Assembly (NCBI RefSeq): GCF_001514265.1
Contig: NZ_KQ948988.1
Location: forward strand, 627,395 to 691,394
Direction: 5' to 3'
Source: Streptomyces resistomycificus
GTDB lineage: Bacteria > Actinomycetota > Actinomycetes > Streptomycetales > Streptomycetaceae
Length of the DNA: 64,000 nt
Under the pieces are notes generated by a model, which ran no database searches, was not told the DNA's origin, and saw only the letters and a program-made list of their open reading frames with translations. The stretch's first letter is position 1. Each line of letters begins with the position of its first letter. This document shows positions 7,519 through 14,913 of this stretch, piece after piece. The translations under genes and the position numbers were made by a program.

Positions 7519-8061
7519 TCAGGCGCTCTCCTGGGCGAACACCTCGAGGAACGCCTGGCAGAACGCCTTCAGGTCGTCCGGCTTGCGGCTGGTGACCAGC
7601 TTGTTGGAGCCGTGGTCACAGATTTTGACCTGCTCGTCCACCCAGGTGCCGCCCGCGTTGCGGATGTCCGTCCGCAGACTCGGCCAGGAGGTCAGCACCC
7701 GTCCGCGTACGACGTCCGCCTCCACCAGCGTCCACGGGGCGTGGCAGATCGCGGCCACCGGCCGGCCCTGCTCGAAGAAGTCCTTCACGAACGCCACGGC
7801 CTTCTCGTCCATCCGCAGGAAGTCCGGGTTGGCCACACCGCCCGGCAGCACCAGCGCGCCGAACGAGTCGGCCGACGTGTCGCCCACGACCTCGTCCACG
7901 GGGAACGTGTCCGCCTGGTCGAGGTGCTCGAACGCCTGGATCTCGCCGGACCGCGTCGACACCAGCACGGGTTCGTGCCCCGCGTCCTTCGCCGCCTGCC
8001 ACGGCTCGGTGAGCTCGACCTGTTCGACGCCCTCGGGTGCGGTCAGAAACGCGATGCGCAT
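7519..8061 (-). CDS. DJ-1/PfpI family protein
   Basis: A 180-residue protein of the type 1 glutamine amidotransferase-like fold. The nucleophile elbow is AAICHAPWTLVEA (Cys near residue 104), followed by the RGRVLTSWPSLRTDIRNAGGTWVDE segment; E14 and the His after the Cys fit the PfpI/DJ-1 catalytic arrangement. This family includes protein deglycases and stress-induced proteins. It starts at ATG and lies 86 bp downstream of the CBS gene on the same strand, so it could be the last gene of the DUF2795-CBS-DJ-1 unit. Confidence 0.9.
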   Translation of the reverse strand: MRIAFLTAPEGVEQVELTEPWQAAKDAGHEPVLVSTRSGEIQAFEHLDQADTFPVDEVVGDTSADSFGALVLPGGVANPDFLRMDEKAVAFVKDFFEQGRPVAAICHAPWTLVEADVVRGRVLTSWPSLRTDIRNAGGTWVDEQVKICDHGSNKLVTSRKPDDLKAFCQAFLEVFAQESA

Positions 8062-8147
8062 GATGGTTCAACGCCCTTTCCTGAGAAGAAAACGGATGCG
8101 GTGGCGGGTGCCGGCGCCGACCTCGGCGACCTGGCCGCGGCCTCGCC

Positions 8148-8585
8148 TCACGTGCCGGCCCGGCCGTCGTCCGGCAGGGCCCGGCTGATGTCGGCGAGCG
8201 TCGAGTCCGGGTCCTCGGCCTCGGCGAGGTCGGCGAGGCTCACCACCCCGACCGGCACCCCGCCCTCGAGGACCGGCAGCCGCCGCACGGCGTGCTCACG
8301 CATCAGCGCGGCCGCCGCCGACACCGAGTCGCCCGGCCCGACCACCACCGGATCCGGCGTACACACCGCCCCGGCGCTCGTCGTCAGCGGGTCCGCGCCC
8401 TCGGCGACGGCCCGCACCGTGATGTCCCGGTCGGTGAGCATGCCGACGACGTCCTGCCCGTCGGCCACCAGGACGTCGCCGATGTCCTGGGCGCGCATCA
8501 GCCGCGCCGCCTCGACCAGCGAGGCGTCCGGGCGTACGGCGACCACGCCGGGCGTCATGACGTCCTTCACGAAGTCGGTGGACAC
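8148..8585 (-). CDS. CBS-domain pair protein
   Basis: The 145-residue protein consists of two CBS motifs: VKDVMTPGVVAVRPDASLVE with VVGMLTDRDITVRAVAEG, then VVVGPGDSVSAAAALMREHAVRRLPVLEGG with VGVVSLADLA. Stand-alone CBS pairs bind adenine nucleotides and act as small regulatory modules. GTG was chosen as start because its G is the last base of the upstream TAG stop (TAGTG), a coupled junction, and because the family starts directly at the VKDVMT motif. Confidence 0.88.
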   Translation of the reverse strand: MSTDFVKDVMTPGVVAVRPDASLVEAARLMRAQDIGDVLVADGQDVVGMLTDRDITVRAVAEGADPLTTSAGAVCTPDPVVVGPGDSVSAAAALMREHAVRRLPVLEGGVPVGVVSLADLAEAEDPDSTLADISRALPDDGRAGT

Positions 8586-8968
8586 TACGAGGCCTCCCTC
8601 CGGGTCAGCGCCTGCGCCAGTTCCTGCGCGGTGGCGTAGGTCTCCTTGCGCGGCAGCCGCTCCACGGCCTCGGTGAGGGCGTCGGGGGCGTGCTTGCGGC
8701 GCAGGCCTCGGGCCAGTTCCACGGACGTCGCCGGGAACGAGCCACGGCCCAGGATCCGCGCCGCCTCCAGACGCACGGCCTCCATCGACGTCCCGGCCCG
8801 GCCGGGCGTCACGGGACCGCCCCAGATCTCCGGATCGTCGTCGGCGGTCGGCTCCGGGTCGTGCCACTCCTCGCTGCGCGTGGGGTGGCCGGACTTCAGC
8901 AGCCCCTGAAGTTCGTGCTTCATCTCGTCGTCACGGTGGCGGCTCAGCCGGTCGCTGCCTCGCTGCAT
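8585..8968 (-). CDS. DUF2795 domain protein
   Basis: This 127-residue protein has a charged N-terminal half (RHRDDEMKHELQGLLKSG, then EEWHDPEPTADDDPEIWGG) and a C-terminal DUF2795-type helical domain (FPATSVELARGLRRKHAPDALTEAVERLPRKETYATAQELAQAL). The function is unknown. ATG was chosen because it follows a strong GGAGGGAG ribosome site by five bases; a longer frame lacks one. A stress-type promoter lies upstream. The stop overlaps the start of the CBS gene by one base. Confidence 0.82.
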   Translation of the reverse strand: MQRGSDRLSRHRDDEMKHELQGLLKSGHPTRSEEWHDPEPTADDDPEIWGGPVTPGRAGTSMEAVRLEAARILGRGSFPATSVELARGLRRKHAPDALTEAVERLPRKETYATAQELAQALTRREAS

Positions 8969-9000
8969 GTCTCCCTCCAGATCCCTCGGGTGGCCACCGC

Positions 9001-9025
9001 GTACCCGAGCACCGGACGCCGACAC
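9001..9025 (-). promoter_or_regulatory. SigB-type promoter (GTGT-N15-GGGTAC, minus strand)
   Basis: On the minus strand GTGT, a 15-nt spacer and GGGTAC fit GNNT-N14-16-GGGTA(C/T). The -10 element is 33 bp upstream of the DUF2795 start, giving a plausible short leader for the DUF2795-CBS (and perhaps DJ-1) unit. The sigma factor gene of the matching family lies 600 bp away. Confidence 0.6.
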
Positions 9026-9096
9026 CGGGTTTGCACCCCCGATGACGGGAGACCCGGAGCGAGCCCCCCGCGCACATTCCTGCAGAAGGACAGGCC

Positions 9097-9282
9097 ATGG
9101 CGGTGCTCGCTGTGATCATCCCGTTCCTCATGCTCGGCGTGGTGCTGGCCATGGGCCGCTACGAGGAGCTGCTGCTGCCGAAGGAGGACGCCGACCGGCA
9201 CGAACCGGCCGTCGCCCCACCCCCGGTCGCCGCGGTCACTTCTTCGCCCGCCCCGGCAGGAACTCCCGCACCTTCGCCCTGA
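9097..9282 (+). CDS. Small single-span membrane protein
   Basis: The 61-residue product has one N-terminal membrane helix (MAVLAVIIPFLMLGVVLAMG), a charged juxtamembrane stretch RYEELLLPKEDADRHE, and a Pro/Ala-rich tail. An AAGGA ribosome site precedes the ATG. The first 35 residues resemble a small Streptomyces protein family; the last 15 codons run antisense through the scar of a TPP-enzyme gene, so the tail may be a product of the rearrangement. Function unknown. Confidence 0.6.
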   Translation: MAVLAVIIPFLMLGVVLAMGRYEELLLPKEDADRHEPAVAPPPVAAVTSSPAPAGTPAPSP

Positions 9283-9430
9283 ACCCCTGCCTGACCATGG
9301 AGCCGCGGTCCGCGTCGCCCTTGAGGACCGACGCGGCCGTGGCCTCCGTCTGGGCCCCGGGTGGCGAGCGGGGGGACCGGCGGCAGGGCCGGGCCGGTCA
9401 GGAACTCGATCACGGCCGGGCCATCCCCCC
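9236..9430 (-). pseudogene. C-terminal remnant of a thiamine-pyrophosphate-requiring enzyme
   Basis: Read on the minus strand, the segment gives DGPAVIEFLTGPALPPVPP followed, one base out of frame, by QTEATAASVLKGDADRG, then SMVRQGFRAKVREFLPGRAKK and a TGA stop. This is the C-terminus of pyruvate-oxidase-like TPP enzymes of Streptomyces (PAVIE...PPxPPH...FLPGR). A one-base shift near 9367 joins the two parts, and no upstream domain is present, so only about 65 codons of a gene of roughly 600 survive. The overlap with the plus-strand membrane ORF shows where the deletion ended. Confidence 0.7.
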
Positions 9431-9611
9431 TCGACCCAGGCATGTTTGTGCCCGGAGGTCGGGGGCAGGCGGACTGTCAGTGCTTCGGACCGGAGGCACG
9501 TCCGTGGGAGCGGCGAGACGCCGCCACGGCCGCGCCTGTCCGAACCTCGCAGACGCCCCCCTCACGGTGACCGTCCATCCCAGAGCACCTCCCAGGGAGT
9601 TGCGACGCACC

Positions 9612-10409
9612 ATGCCGACCAAAGCGAGCGCGAAGCACCATCCGCACAACGACGCCCCCGACACCGCGCCGGCGTTCCGCGAGCTCGCCGGGCTTCCTCC
9701 GGGACACCGGCGTGACACGCTCCGTGCGGAGATCGTCGAAGCCTGGCTGCCCATGGCCGACCGGCTCGCGGGGCGTTTCCGCAACCGTGGCGAGAGCTAC
9801 GACGACCTGCGCCAGGTCGCGGCCCTCGGCCTGGTCAAGGCCGTCGACCGCTACGACCCCGAACGCGGCAACGCCTTCGAGAGCTACGCCGTCCCCACGA
9901 TCAGCGGCGAGATCAAGCGGCACTTCCGCGACCACATGTGGACCCTGCACGTGCCGCGCCGCGTCCAGGAGCTGCGCAACCGCGTCCGCTTCGCCACGCA
10001 GGACCTGTCCCAGACCATCTCGGGGCGCCGGCCCACCGTCGCGGAGATCGCCGAGCAGGCGAACATGAGCGAGGAGGACGTCCGGGTGGGCCTGCAGGCC
10101 CTCGAGAGCTTCACCGCGCTGTCCCTCGACGCGGAACTGCCCGGCAGCGAGGACGGCTACTCGCTCAGCGACGCGCTGGGCTCGCCGGATCCCGCGCTGG
10201 ACACGGTGGTGGACCGCGAGTCGGTCAGGTACCGGCTCGCCGCCCTCCCCGAGCGTGAGCGGGCGATCCTGTACATGCGGTTCTTCGGGGACATGACGCA
10301 GAGCCGGATCGCCGAGCAGCTGGGCATCTCACAGATGCACGTCTCCCGCCTGATCAACCGCTGCTGCTGCCGACTGAGGGAACAGGTCATGCGGGACGCG
10401 GCCGCCTGA
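9612..10409 (+). CDS. SigB/SigF/SigG-family RNA polymerase sigma factor
   Basis: The 265-residue protein has region 2 (ESYDDLRQVAALGLVKAVDRYDPERGNAFESYAVPTISGEIKRHFRD), region 3 (VPRRVQELRNRVRFATQDLSQ...RRPTVAEIAEQANMSEEDV) and region 4 (LPERERAILYMRFFGDMTQSRIAEQLGISQMHVSRLINR). These are hallmarks of the SigB/F/G group of Streptomyces. ATG after a GGGAGTTGCGACGCACC leader gives the family's N-terminus. No anti-sigma or anti-anti-sigma gene is adjacent, which is common for paralogs. Its expected promoter type occurs upstream of nearby stress genes. Which paralog it is (SigB, F, G, K, L, M, N) cannot be fixed from this window. Confidence 0.92.
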   Translation: MPTKASAKHHPHNDAPDTAPAFRELAGLPPGHRRDTLRAEIVEAWLPMADRLAGRFRNRGESYDDLRQVAALGLVKAVDRYDPERGNAFESYAVPTISGEIKRHFRDHMWTLHVPRRVQELRNRVRFATQDLSQTISGRRPTVAEIAEQANMSEEDVRVGLQALESFTALSLDAELPGSEDGYSLSDALGSPDPALDTVVDRESVRYRLAALPERERAILYMRFFGDMTQSRIAEQLGISQMHVSRLINRCCCRLREQVMRDAAA

Positions 10410-10952
10410 CGGGAGCATGCGGGGCGGCGTCGGGCCTGCCAAGCCTGAGCTAGGCCCCGGCCCCGGCCCGGCCTCACGCGTGCGGGCCGCCGCCTCGCCC
10501 CACGGGGGTGTGCGCTGATGAGGCGCACGGGTGGCGTGCCGGCACACACGCCCACCGGCGCGCGCCCCCGGCCAGGCCCGCAGGCCCTCGGTCAGGCCCG
10601 CAGGTGCCCGTGCCGGCCGCGCCCCGCGACCGCCCGCCGCGCCCCGCGACCGCCCGCCGCGCCCCGCGCTCCCGCGCCCGTCGCGCCCCGCGCCCGTCGC
10701 GCCCCGCGCCCGTCGCGCCCCGCGCCCGTCGCGCCCAACGCCCGTCGCGCCCCGCGCCCCCGCGCCCGGCCGCGCCCCGTGACCGCGCGCCCGGGCACGC
10801 CCCGTGACCGCGCGCCCGGCGGTCACCCGCTCGGCCCTCCCCGTCCCGCGAATGGTGGTCGGCCGCGCGCGGTGGGGTGGTGGGCGGGCTGTGATGGGGG
10901 CGGGGGCACGGCGGTCGTGCCTCCGCAGCCGTCGGCCGAAGGAGTTCTCCCC
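10410..10952. other. Gene-free, repeat-rich stretch
   Basis: This 540-bp interval separates the sigma factor from a secreted protein. It holds the GC-rich tandem repeat tract and a ribosome site GAAGGAG at its end. Long open frames in all phases arise only from the extreme GC content. No stress-type promoter or terminator with a clear stem outside the repeats was found. Confidence 0.6.
10617..10830. repeat. GC-rich tandem repeat tract (20-bp and 16-bp units)
   Basis: The tract begins with two perfect copies of a 20-bp unit (GCCCCGCGACCGCCCGCCGC), then runs into about four copies of a 16-bp unit (GCGCCCGTCGCGCCCC), followed by degenerate copies ending in GTGACCGCGCGCCCGG repeats. Nearly pure GC and repeat units sharing CGCGCCC suggest slipped-strand expansion. 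Confidence 0.85.
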
Positions 10953-11654
10953 ATGCGCCGCAGCGCCCGCGCCCTGTCCGTCGCCGTACTGGCCGGTGCC
11001 GCCCTGGGCATCGCCGGGCCGGCCGCTCTGGCGGAGCCGGCCGCCGAGGTCAGCCCGAGCAGCGCCGTGCCGGGCGGCAGCGTGACCGTGTCCGTCTCGT
11101 GCGACCCGACCGGAGGCGCCGCGCCGGCCACGATGGACGCCGCCTCGGAGGCCTTCGAGGCGGGCACCGTACGACTGCGGCTGGTCTCCGGCAACGAGGA
11201 CGAGATCGTCGGCCCCGCCTACAGCGGCACCGCCCGCATCGGGCCCGCCGACACCCTGGAGGGTGAGGTGGAAGGGGTCGGCAGCGACTCCGCGTGGACC
11301 GTCGACGGCACCTGCCCGGCGGCCCCCGGCGGACAGGGCAAGCAGTGGAGCGCCACGTTCACCGTCGCCCGGGCCGGCACCCAGCCGTGCGCCGAGTCGC
11401 ACACGGAGTCCTGCGCCTCCGCCCACCCCTGTACCGAGTCGCACGCCGGCACCTGCCCCAGCACCCGACCCTGCGCCGAACCGCACGCCGACTCCTGCGG
11501 CGGGGCGGTGGTCCCGCGCGGGGTGCAGGCCGGCGAGGGCGGGTCCTTCACCGACTCCGTGCCCGCGCTGGTCGCCGGCGGTGTGCTGATCGCGGGCGCG
11601 TGCGCCGGCGCCGTCTACCGACTGCGCCGCGGGAAGCCCACCGCCGACGTCTGA
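10953..11654 (+). CDS. Secreted, membrane-anchored protein with C-x-E-x-H-x3-C repeats
   Basis: The 233-residue protein has a Sec-type signal peptide (MRRSARALSVAVLAGAALGIAG...ALA), an extracellular beta-rich domain (about 35-140: EVSPSSAVPGGSVTVSVSC), and from residue 146 three 14-residue repeats, CAESHTESCASAHP, CTESHAGTCPSTRP and CAEPHADSC. Near the end is a membrane helix (SVPALVAGGVLIAGACAGAVY) and a basic tail RLRRGK, so the protein should sit in the membrane facing out. Homologues usually have Thr/Pro linkers at the repeat position; here Cys, Glu and His recur at fixed spacing, suggesting metal binding or disulfides. There is a strong GAAGGAG ribosome site. Function unknown. Confidence 0.78.
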   Translation: MRRSARALSVAVLAGAALGIAGPAALAEPAAEVSPSSAVPGGSVTVSVSCDPTGGAAPATMDAASEAFEAGTVRLRLVSGNEDEIVGPAYSGTARIGPADTLEGEVEGVGSDSAWTVDGTCPAAPGGQGKQWSATFTVARAGTQPCAESHTESCASAHPCTESHAGTCPSTRPCAEPHADSCGGAVVPRGVQAGEGGSFTDSVPALVAGGVLIAGACAGAVYRLRRGKPTADV

Positions 11655-11824
11655 CCGGGCCGCCGCGCCGTGTGATCCGCTCGACCCGGACCGGCACCCA
11701 TGCCACAGCGCCCCGCTGGGTACTCACAGCCCGAGGGCACGACCCGCACCACCCGCCCCGAACACGCCGGCGGCGACCGACGGCAGAACAGGAAAGCCCG
11801 AAGCCCCCCACCCCGGAGGTACGT

Positions 11825-13072
11825 ATGCCGCGGACGGACCCGGAAGGCCATGGCCCCGTCCGTTTCGGGCCGCCGCTTCCCGAGGACGGGCTGCCCGTGC
11901 TGCCCGAGCTGTCCGCCGTACTCGCCGCCGCGGCCGGCCGCGGCGGCGGCGAACCGGCCGGCGGCGGCCGCACCCTGCTGGAAGCCGCCTGCGGCTACTG
12001 GGCCCGGCGCGGCCTGCCCACCGAGCCCGACCGCGTGGCCGCCGCCCCCGGCTCGCCGCCCCTGCTGCTCGCGCTCACCGCAGCGGTCGGCGGAGACGTC
12101 CTCGTGCCCCGCCCCTGCGCCGCCTGGTGGGCGCCGTACGCGCGTCTGCTGGGCAGACCCGCGTTTCATGTGGCGACGTCGGTGGAGAGCGGCGGCGTGC
12201 CGGATCCGTACGCCCTCCTGGAGACCGTCCGCCGGGTACGCGACGAGGGCGGCGACCCGCGGCTGCTGGTGCTGTCCGTGGCCGACGACCCCACCGCCAC
12301 CGTGGCGCCCCCCGAACTGCTGCACGAGGCACTCGAGGCGGCAGTGGGCGAGGGGCTGCACCTGGTGAGCGACGAGACCTGGCGCGACACCGTGCACGAC
12401 CCGCACGGGACCGTTCTGCTCAGCCCGGCCGAGATGCTGCCCGGCAAGGTCACCGTCGTCTCCGACCTGGCCGGTGCGCTGCTGCCGGCCGGCTGGCCGG
12501 CCGCCGTCGCCCGCTTCGCCGAGGGCGAGACCGGCGAGGTCCTGCGCGCCCGCGTGCTCGACGTGCTCACCGCGCTCGGCGCCCGGGTCGCCGCCCCGGT
12601 CGCCGCGACGGCCGCGTACGCCCTGACCGAACCCGAGCCGCTGACCGCCCGCGTCACCGCCGCCGTACGCCTGCACGCGCGCGTGGCCGCCGCCGCGCAC
12701 GAGGCAGTCGTCGCGGCCGGCGGCCTGGCGCGTCCCCCGCAGGCCGGCCGTCATCTCTACGCCGACCTCGGCCCCCTGCGGTCCGCGCTCACCGCGCACG
12801 GGGTCGGCGACGCCCAGGAACTGGAGGACTTCCTCACCGCCCGGCTCGGCATGCCCGCACCGGGGGGCCACCGTTTCGGCGACGACCTCGGGGCGCTGCG
12901 CGTGCGTCTGTCCACCGGCTCGCTGCTGGGCGGCACGGACGAGGAACGCGCGGAATGCCTGCGTTCACCCTCGCCGTTGGAACTGCCACACGTGCGAAGC
13001 GCGTTGATCCTTCTGGAATCGGTACTCGATGATCTCCATGACGACGCTCAGCGACGGGAGCCTCCTCGATGA
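11825..13072 (+). CDS. Aminotransferase class I/II-like protein without the PLP lysine
   Basis: The 415-residue protein follows the fold-type I aminotransferase layout: LLEAACGYWARRGLPTEPDRV, then AAPGSPPLLLALTAAVGGDVLVPRPCAAWWAPYARLLGRP, then LHLVSDETWRDTVH, and the segment TVVSDLAGALLPAGWPAAV. Active enzymes read S-x-S-K-x-x-x-L-x-G-x-R at that last site; here the lysine is aspartate, and the whole protein has one lysine only (LPGKVT). It is probably inactive as a PLP enzyme. The start follows GGAGGTACGT. Its stop overlaps the metallo-hydrolase start by 4 bp (ATGA), so the two are coupled and may work together. Confidence 0.78.
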   Translation: MPRTDPEGHGPVRFGPPLPEDGLPVLPELSAVLAAAAGRGGGEPAGGGRTLLEAACGYWARRGLPTEPDRVAAAPGSPPLLLALTAAVGGDVLVPRPCAAWWAPYARLLGRPAFHVATSVESGGVPDPYALLETVRRVRDEGGDPRLLVLSVADDPTATVAPPELLHEALEAAVGEGLHLVSDETWRDTVHDPHGTVLLSPAEMLPGKVTVVSDLAGALLPAGWPAAVARFAEGETGEVLRARVLDVLTALGARVAAPVAATAAYALTEPEPLTARVTAAVRLHARVAAAAHEAVVAAGGLARPPQAGRHLYADLGPLRSALTAHGVGDAQELEDFLTARLGMPAPGGHRFGDDLGALRVRLSTGSLLGGTDEERAECLRSPSPLELPHVRSALILLESVLDDLHDDAQRREPPR

Positions 13073-14112
13073 CGCAGCAGTCCGAGTCGACCACGAGCAC
13101 ACCTGCCCACGACACCGATGCTCCGCCGGCCCGGTCCCCCCTCGCTCCCTCCACGGCCCCCAGACCGCTCGGTGAACGCCGCGTGTGGCCGCGGTCCTTC
13201 CACGACCGGCTGACCGCCCCACTGCCCGACCTGAAGTCCATGGCCCGCTTCGCCCGCGAAGGCTCCATCCGCCCCGGCCCGGAGGGCCTCGCCGACATCC
13301 CGCGCCTGCCCTTCGCCCCCGGCCCGCTGCCCCGCGTGGACGCGCGGACGATCGCCGTCTCCTGGGCGGGGCACGCCAGTTGGGTCGTTCAGATCGGTGG
13401 GCTGACCGTCCTCACCGACCCGGTCTGGTCCCGCCGCATCCTCGGCACCCCGGCCCGTATCACCCCCGTCGGCATCCCCTGGAGCGCCCTGCCGCGCGTC
13501 GACGCCGTCGTCATCAGCCACAACCACTACGACCACCTGGACGCGCCCACCCTGCGCCGACTGCCCCGCGACACCCCGGTGTTCGTGCCGGCCGGACTCG
13601 GCAACTGGTTCCGCCGGCGCCGGTTCACCGGCGTCACCGAGCTGGACTGGTGGGAGGCGGCCGAACTGGGCGGTGTCCGCTTCGACTTCGTCCCCGCCCA
13701 CCACTGGTCCAAGCGCTCCCTCACCGACACGTGCCGTTCCCTGTGGGGCGGCTGGGTACTCACCGACTCCGACGGCCTGCGGGTGTACTTCGCCGGCGAC
13801 ACGGGCTACGGCCACTGGTTCGCCCGCATCGGACAGCGCTACCCGGGCATCGACCTCGCCCTCCTCCCCATCGGCGCCTACGACCCCCGCTGGTGGCTCA
13901 GCGACGTCCACTGCGATCCCGAGGAGGCGGTCCGCGCGGCACAGGACCTCGGGGCACGCCGTATGGCCCCCATGCACTGGGCCACCTTCGTGCTGTCGGC
14001 GGAACCAGTGCTGGAGCCGCTCACCCGCGTCCGCGCGGCGTGGCAGAAGGCGGGACTGCCCCGAGAGGACCTGTGGGACCTCCCGGTGGGAGGCTCCCGC
14101 ACCCTCGGCTAG
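13069..14112 (+). CDS. MBL-fold metallo-hydrolase (NAPE-PLD-like)
   Basis: The 347-residue protein has the metallo-beta-lactamase fold with the zinc motif SHNHYDHLD near residue 145, VPAHHWSKRS, the GDTGYG loop and a final MAPMHWATF. The N-terminal part (WPRSFHDRLTAPLPDLKSMARFAREG, then WAGHASWVVQIGG) is characteristic of bacterial relatives of N-acyl-phosphatidylethanolamine phospholipase D. A lipid-type phosphodiester is therefore a possible substrate, but this is inference. It is translationally coupled to the aminotransferase-like gene. Confidence 0.88.
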   Translation: MTQQSESTTSTPAHDTDAPPARSPLAPSTAPRPLGERRVWPRSFHDRLTAPLPDLKSMARFAREGSIRPGPEGLADIPRLPFAPGPLPRVDARTIAVSWAGHASWVVQIGGLTVLTDPVWSRRILGTPARITPVGIPWSALPRVDAVVISHNHYDHLDAPTLRRLPRDTPVFVPAGLGNWFRRRRFTGVTELDWWEAAELGGVRFDFVPAHHWSKRSLTDTCRSLWGGWVLTDSDGLRVYFAGDTGYGHWFARIGQRYPGIDLALLPIGAYDPRWWLSDVHCDPEEAVRAAQDLGARRMAPMHWATFVLSAEPVLEPLTRVRAAWQKAGLPREDLWDLPVGGSRTLG

Positions 14113-14140
14113 GCCCCAGCGGTCCCCGGCCGGCTCTCCG

Positions 14141-14207
14141 TACCCGCACCCGCCGGCCGGGCCGCGGCTGGCCCCGGCCTACCCGCACCCGCCGGCCGGG
14201 CCGCGGC
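14141..14207. repeat. 28-bp direct repeat, two copies
   Basis: TACCCGCACCCGCCGGCCGG plus GCCGCGGC occurs at 14141-14168 and again at 14180-14207 in the short space between two convergent genes. Both copies are followed by GGC-rich sequence and can form hairpins, so they may also serve termination. Confidence 0.8.
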
Positions 14208-14286
14208 GGGCCCCGCCAGAGGTGTCCGCAGAGGCGAGAGCGCGTGCCGGGCGTCGCGGGGCAGGCGGGACTTCGCGGACCACCCC

Positions 14287-14913
14287 CTAGGCCTTCGCGG
14301 GGCGGCGGATCCGCTTCCACAGGCTCGGCACCACGCTGATCAGCACGGTCAGCGCGACCGCCGCAAGCACGCCCTCCCAGGGCTCGCTGAACAGCGAACC
14401 GCCCAGTATCCCGATCAGCTGGTACGTCACCGCCCAGGCCAGGCAGGCCGGGAGGTTGCCGCGGGCGAAGCGGCGCATCGGCCACTTGGCCATCAGACAG
14501 GCCAGCATGATCGGGAGGCGGCCGGCCGGTACCAGCCGGGACAGCACCAGGACCGCCACCCCGTGGTCGGTCAGCTTCTCCTGCGCCTGGGCGAGCCGCT
14601 CCTCGGGCGCGCGCGAGCGGATCGCCTCCAGCCAGCGCGAGCCGTTCTTCGACTTCATGCCGCGCCGGCCCAGCCAGTACAGGGCCATGTCGCCGAGGAA
14701 CGCGGCCGCCGACGCCGTCACGAACACCAGCGCCAGCGAGAACGGCGCCGTCTGGTGAAAGGCCACCACCGCCGCCGAACTCACCAGGGCGCCCGTCGGC
14801 ACCACCGGCACCAGCGCCCCGAGCAGTACCAGCACGAACAGCGTCGGATACCCGATCGCCTGCTGGGCGGGCCCCGGTGTCACGCCCGTCGTGGCGACGG
14901 CGAGCCAGTTCAC
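14287..14913 (-). CDS. DedA-family membrane protein
   Basis: The 208-residue protein has four to five membrane segments and the DedA/SNARE-associated pattern: an N-terminal ETLFVLVLLGALVPVVPTGAL-like helix, FLGDMALYWLGRRG, the signature VLVLSRLVPAGRLPIMLACLMAKWPMRRF and a final pair of helices. DedA proteins take part in lipid translocation and membrane homeostasis. It starts at GTG, which overlaps the stop of the upstream MBL gene (GTGA), so both are one transcript. Confidence 0.88.
   Translation of the reverse strand: MNWLAVATTGVTPGPAQQAIGYPTLFVLVLLGALVPVVPTGALVSSAAVVAFHQTAPFSLALVFVTASAAAFLGDMALYWLGRRGMKSKNGSRWLEAIRSRAPEERLAQAQEKLTDHGVAVLVLSRLVPAGRLPIMLACLMAKWPMRRFARGNLPACLAWAVTYQLIGILGGSLFSEPWEGVLAAVALTVLISVVPSLWKRIRRPAKA

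Noticed and set aside
10518-10952. N-terminal extension of the Cys/His-repeat protein through the GC repeat tract
   Set aside because: The extension is low-complexity, the true signal peptide and a strong ribosome site are at 10953.
14141-14207. 28-bp direct repeats as a CRISPR-like array
   Set aside because: Only two copies with an 11-bp gap of similar composition, no further repeats and no cas genes.
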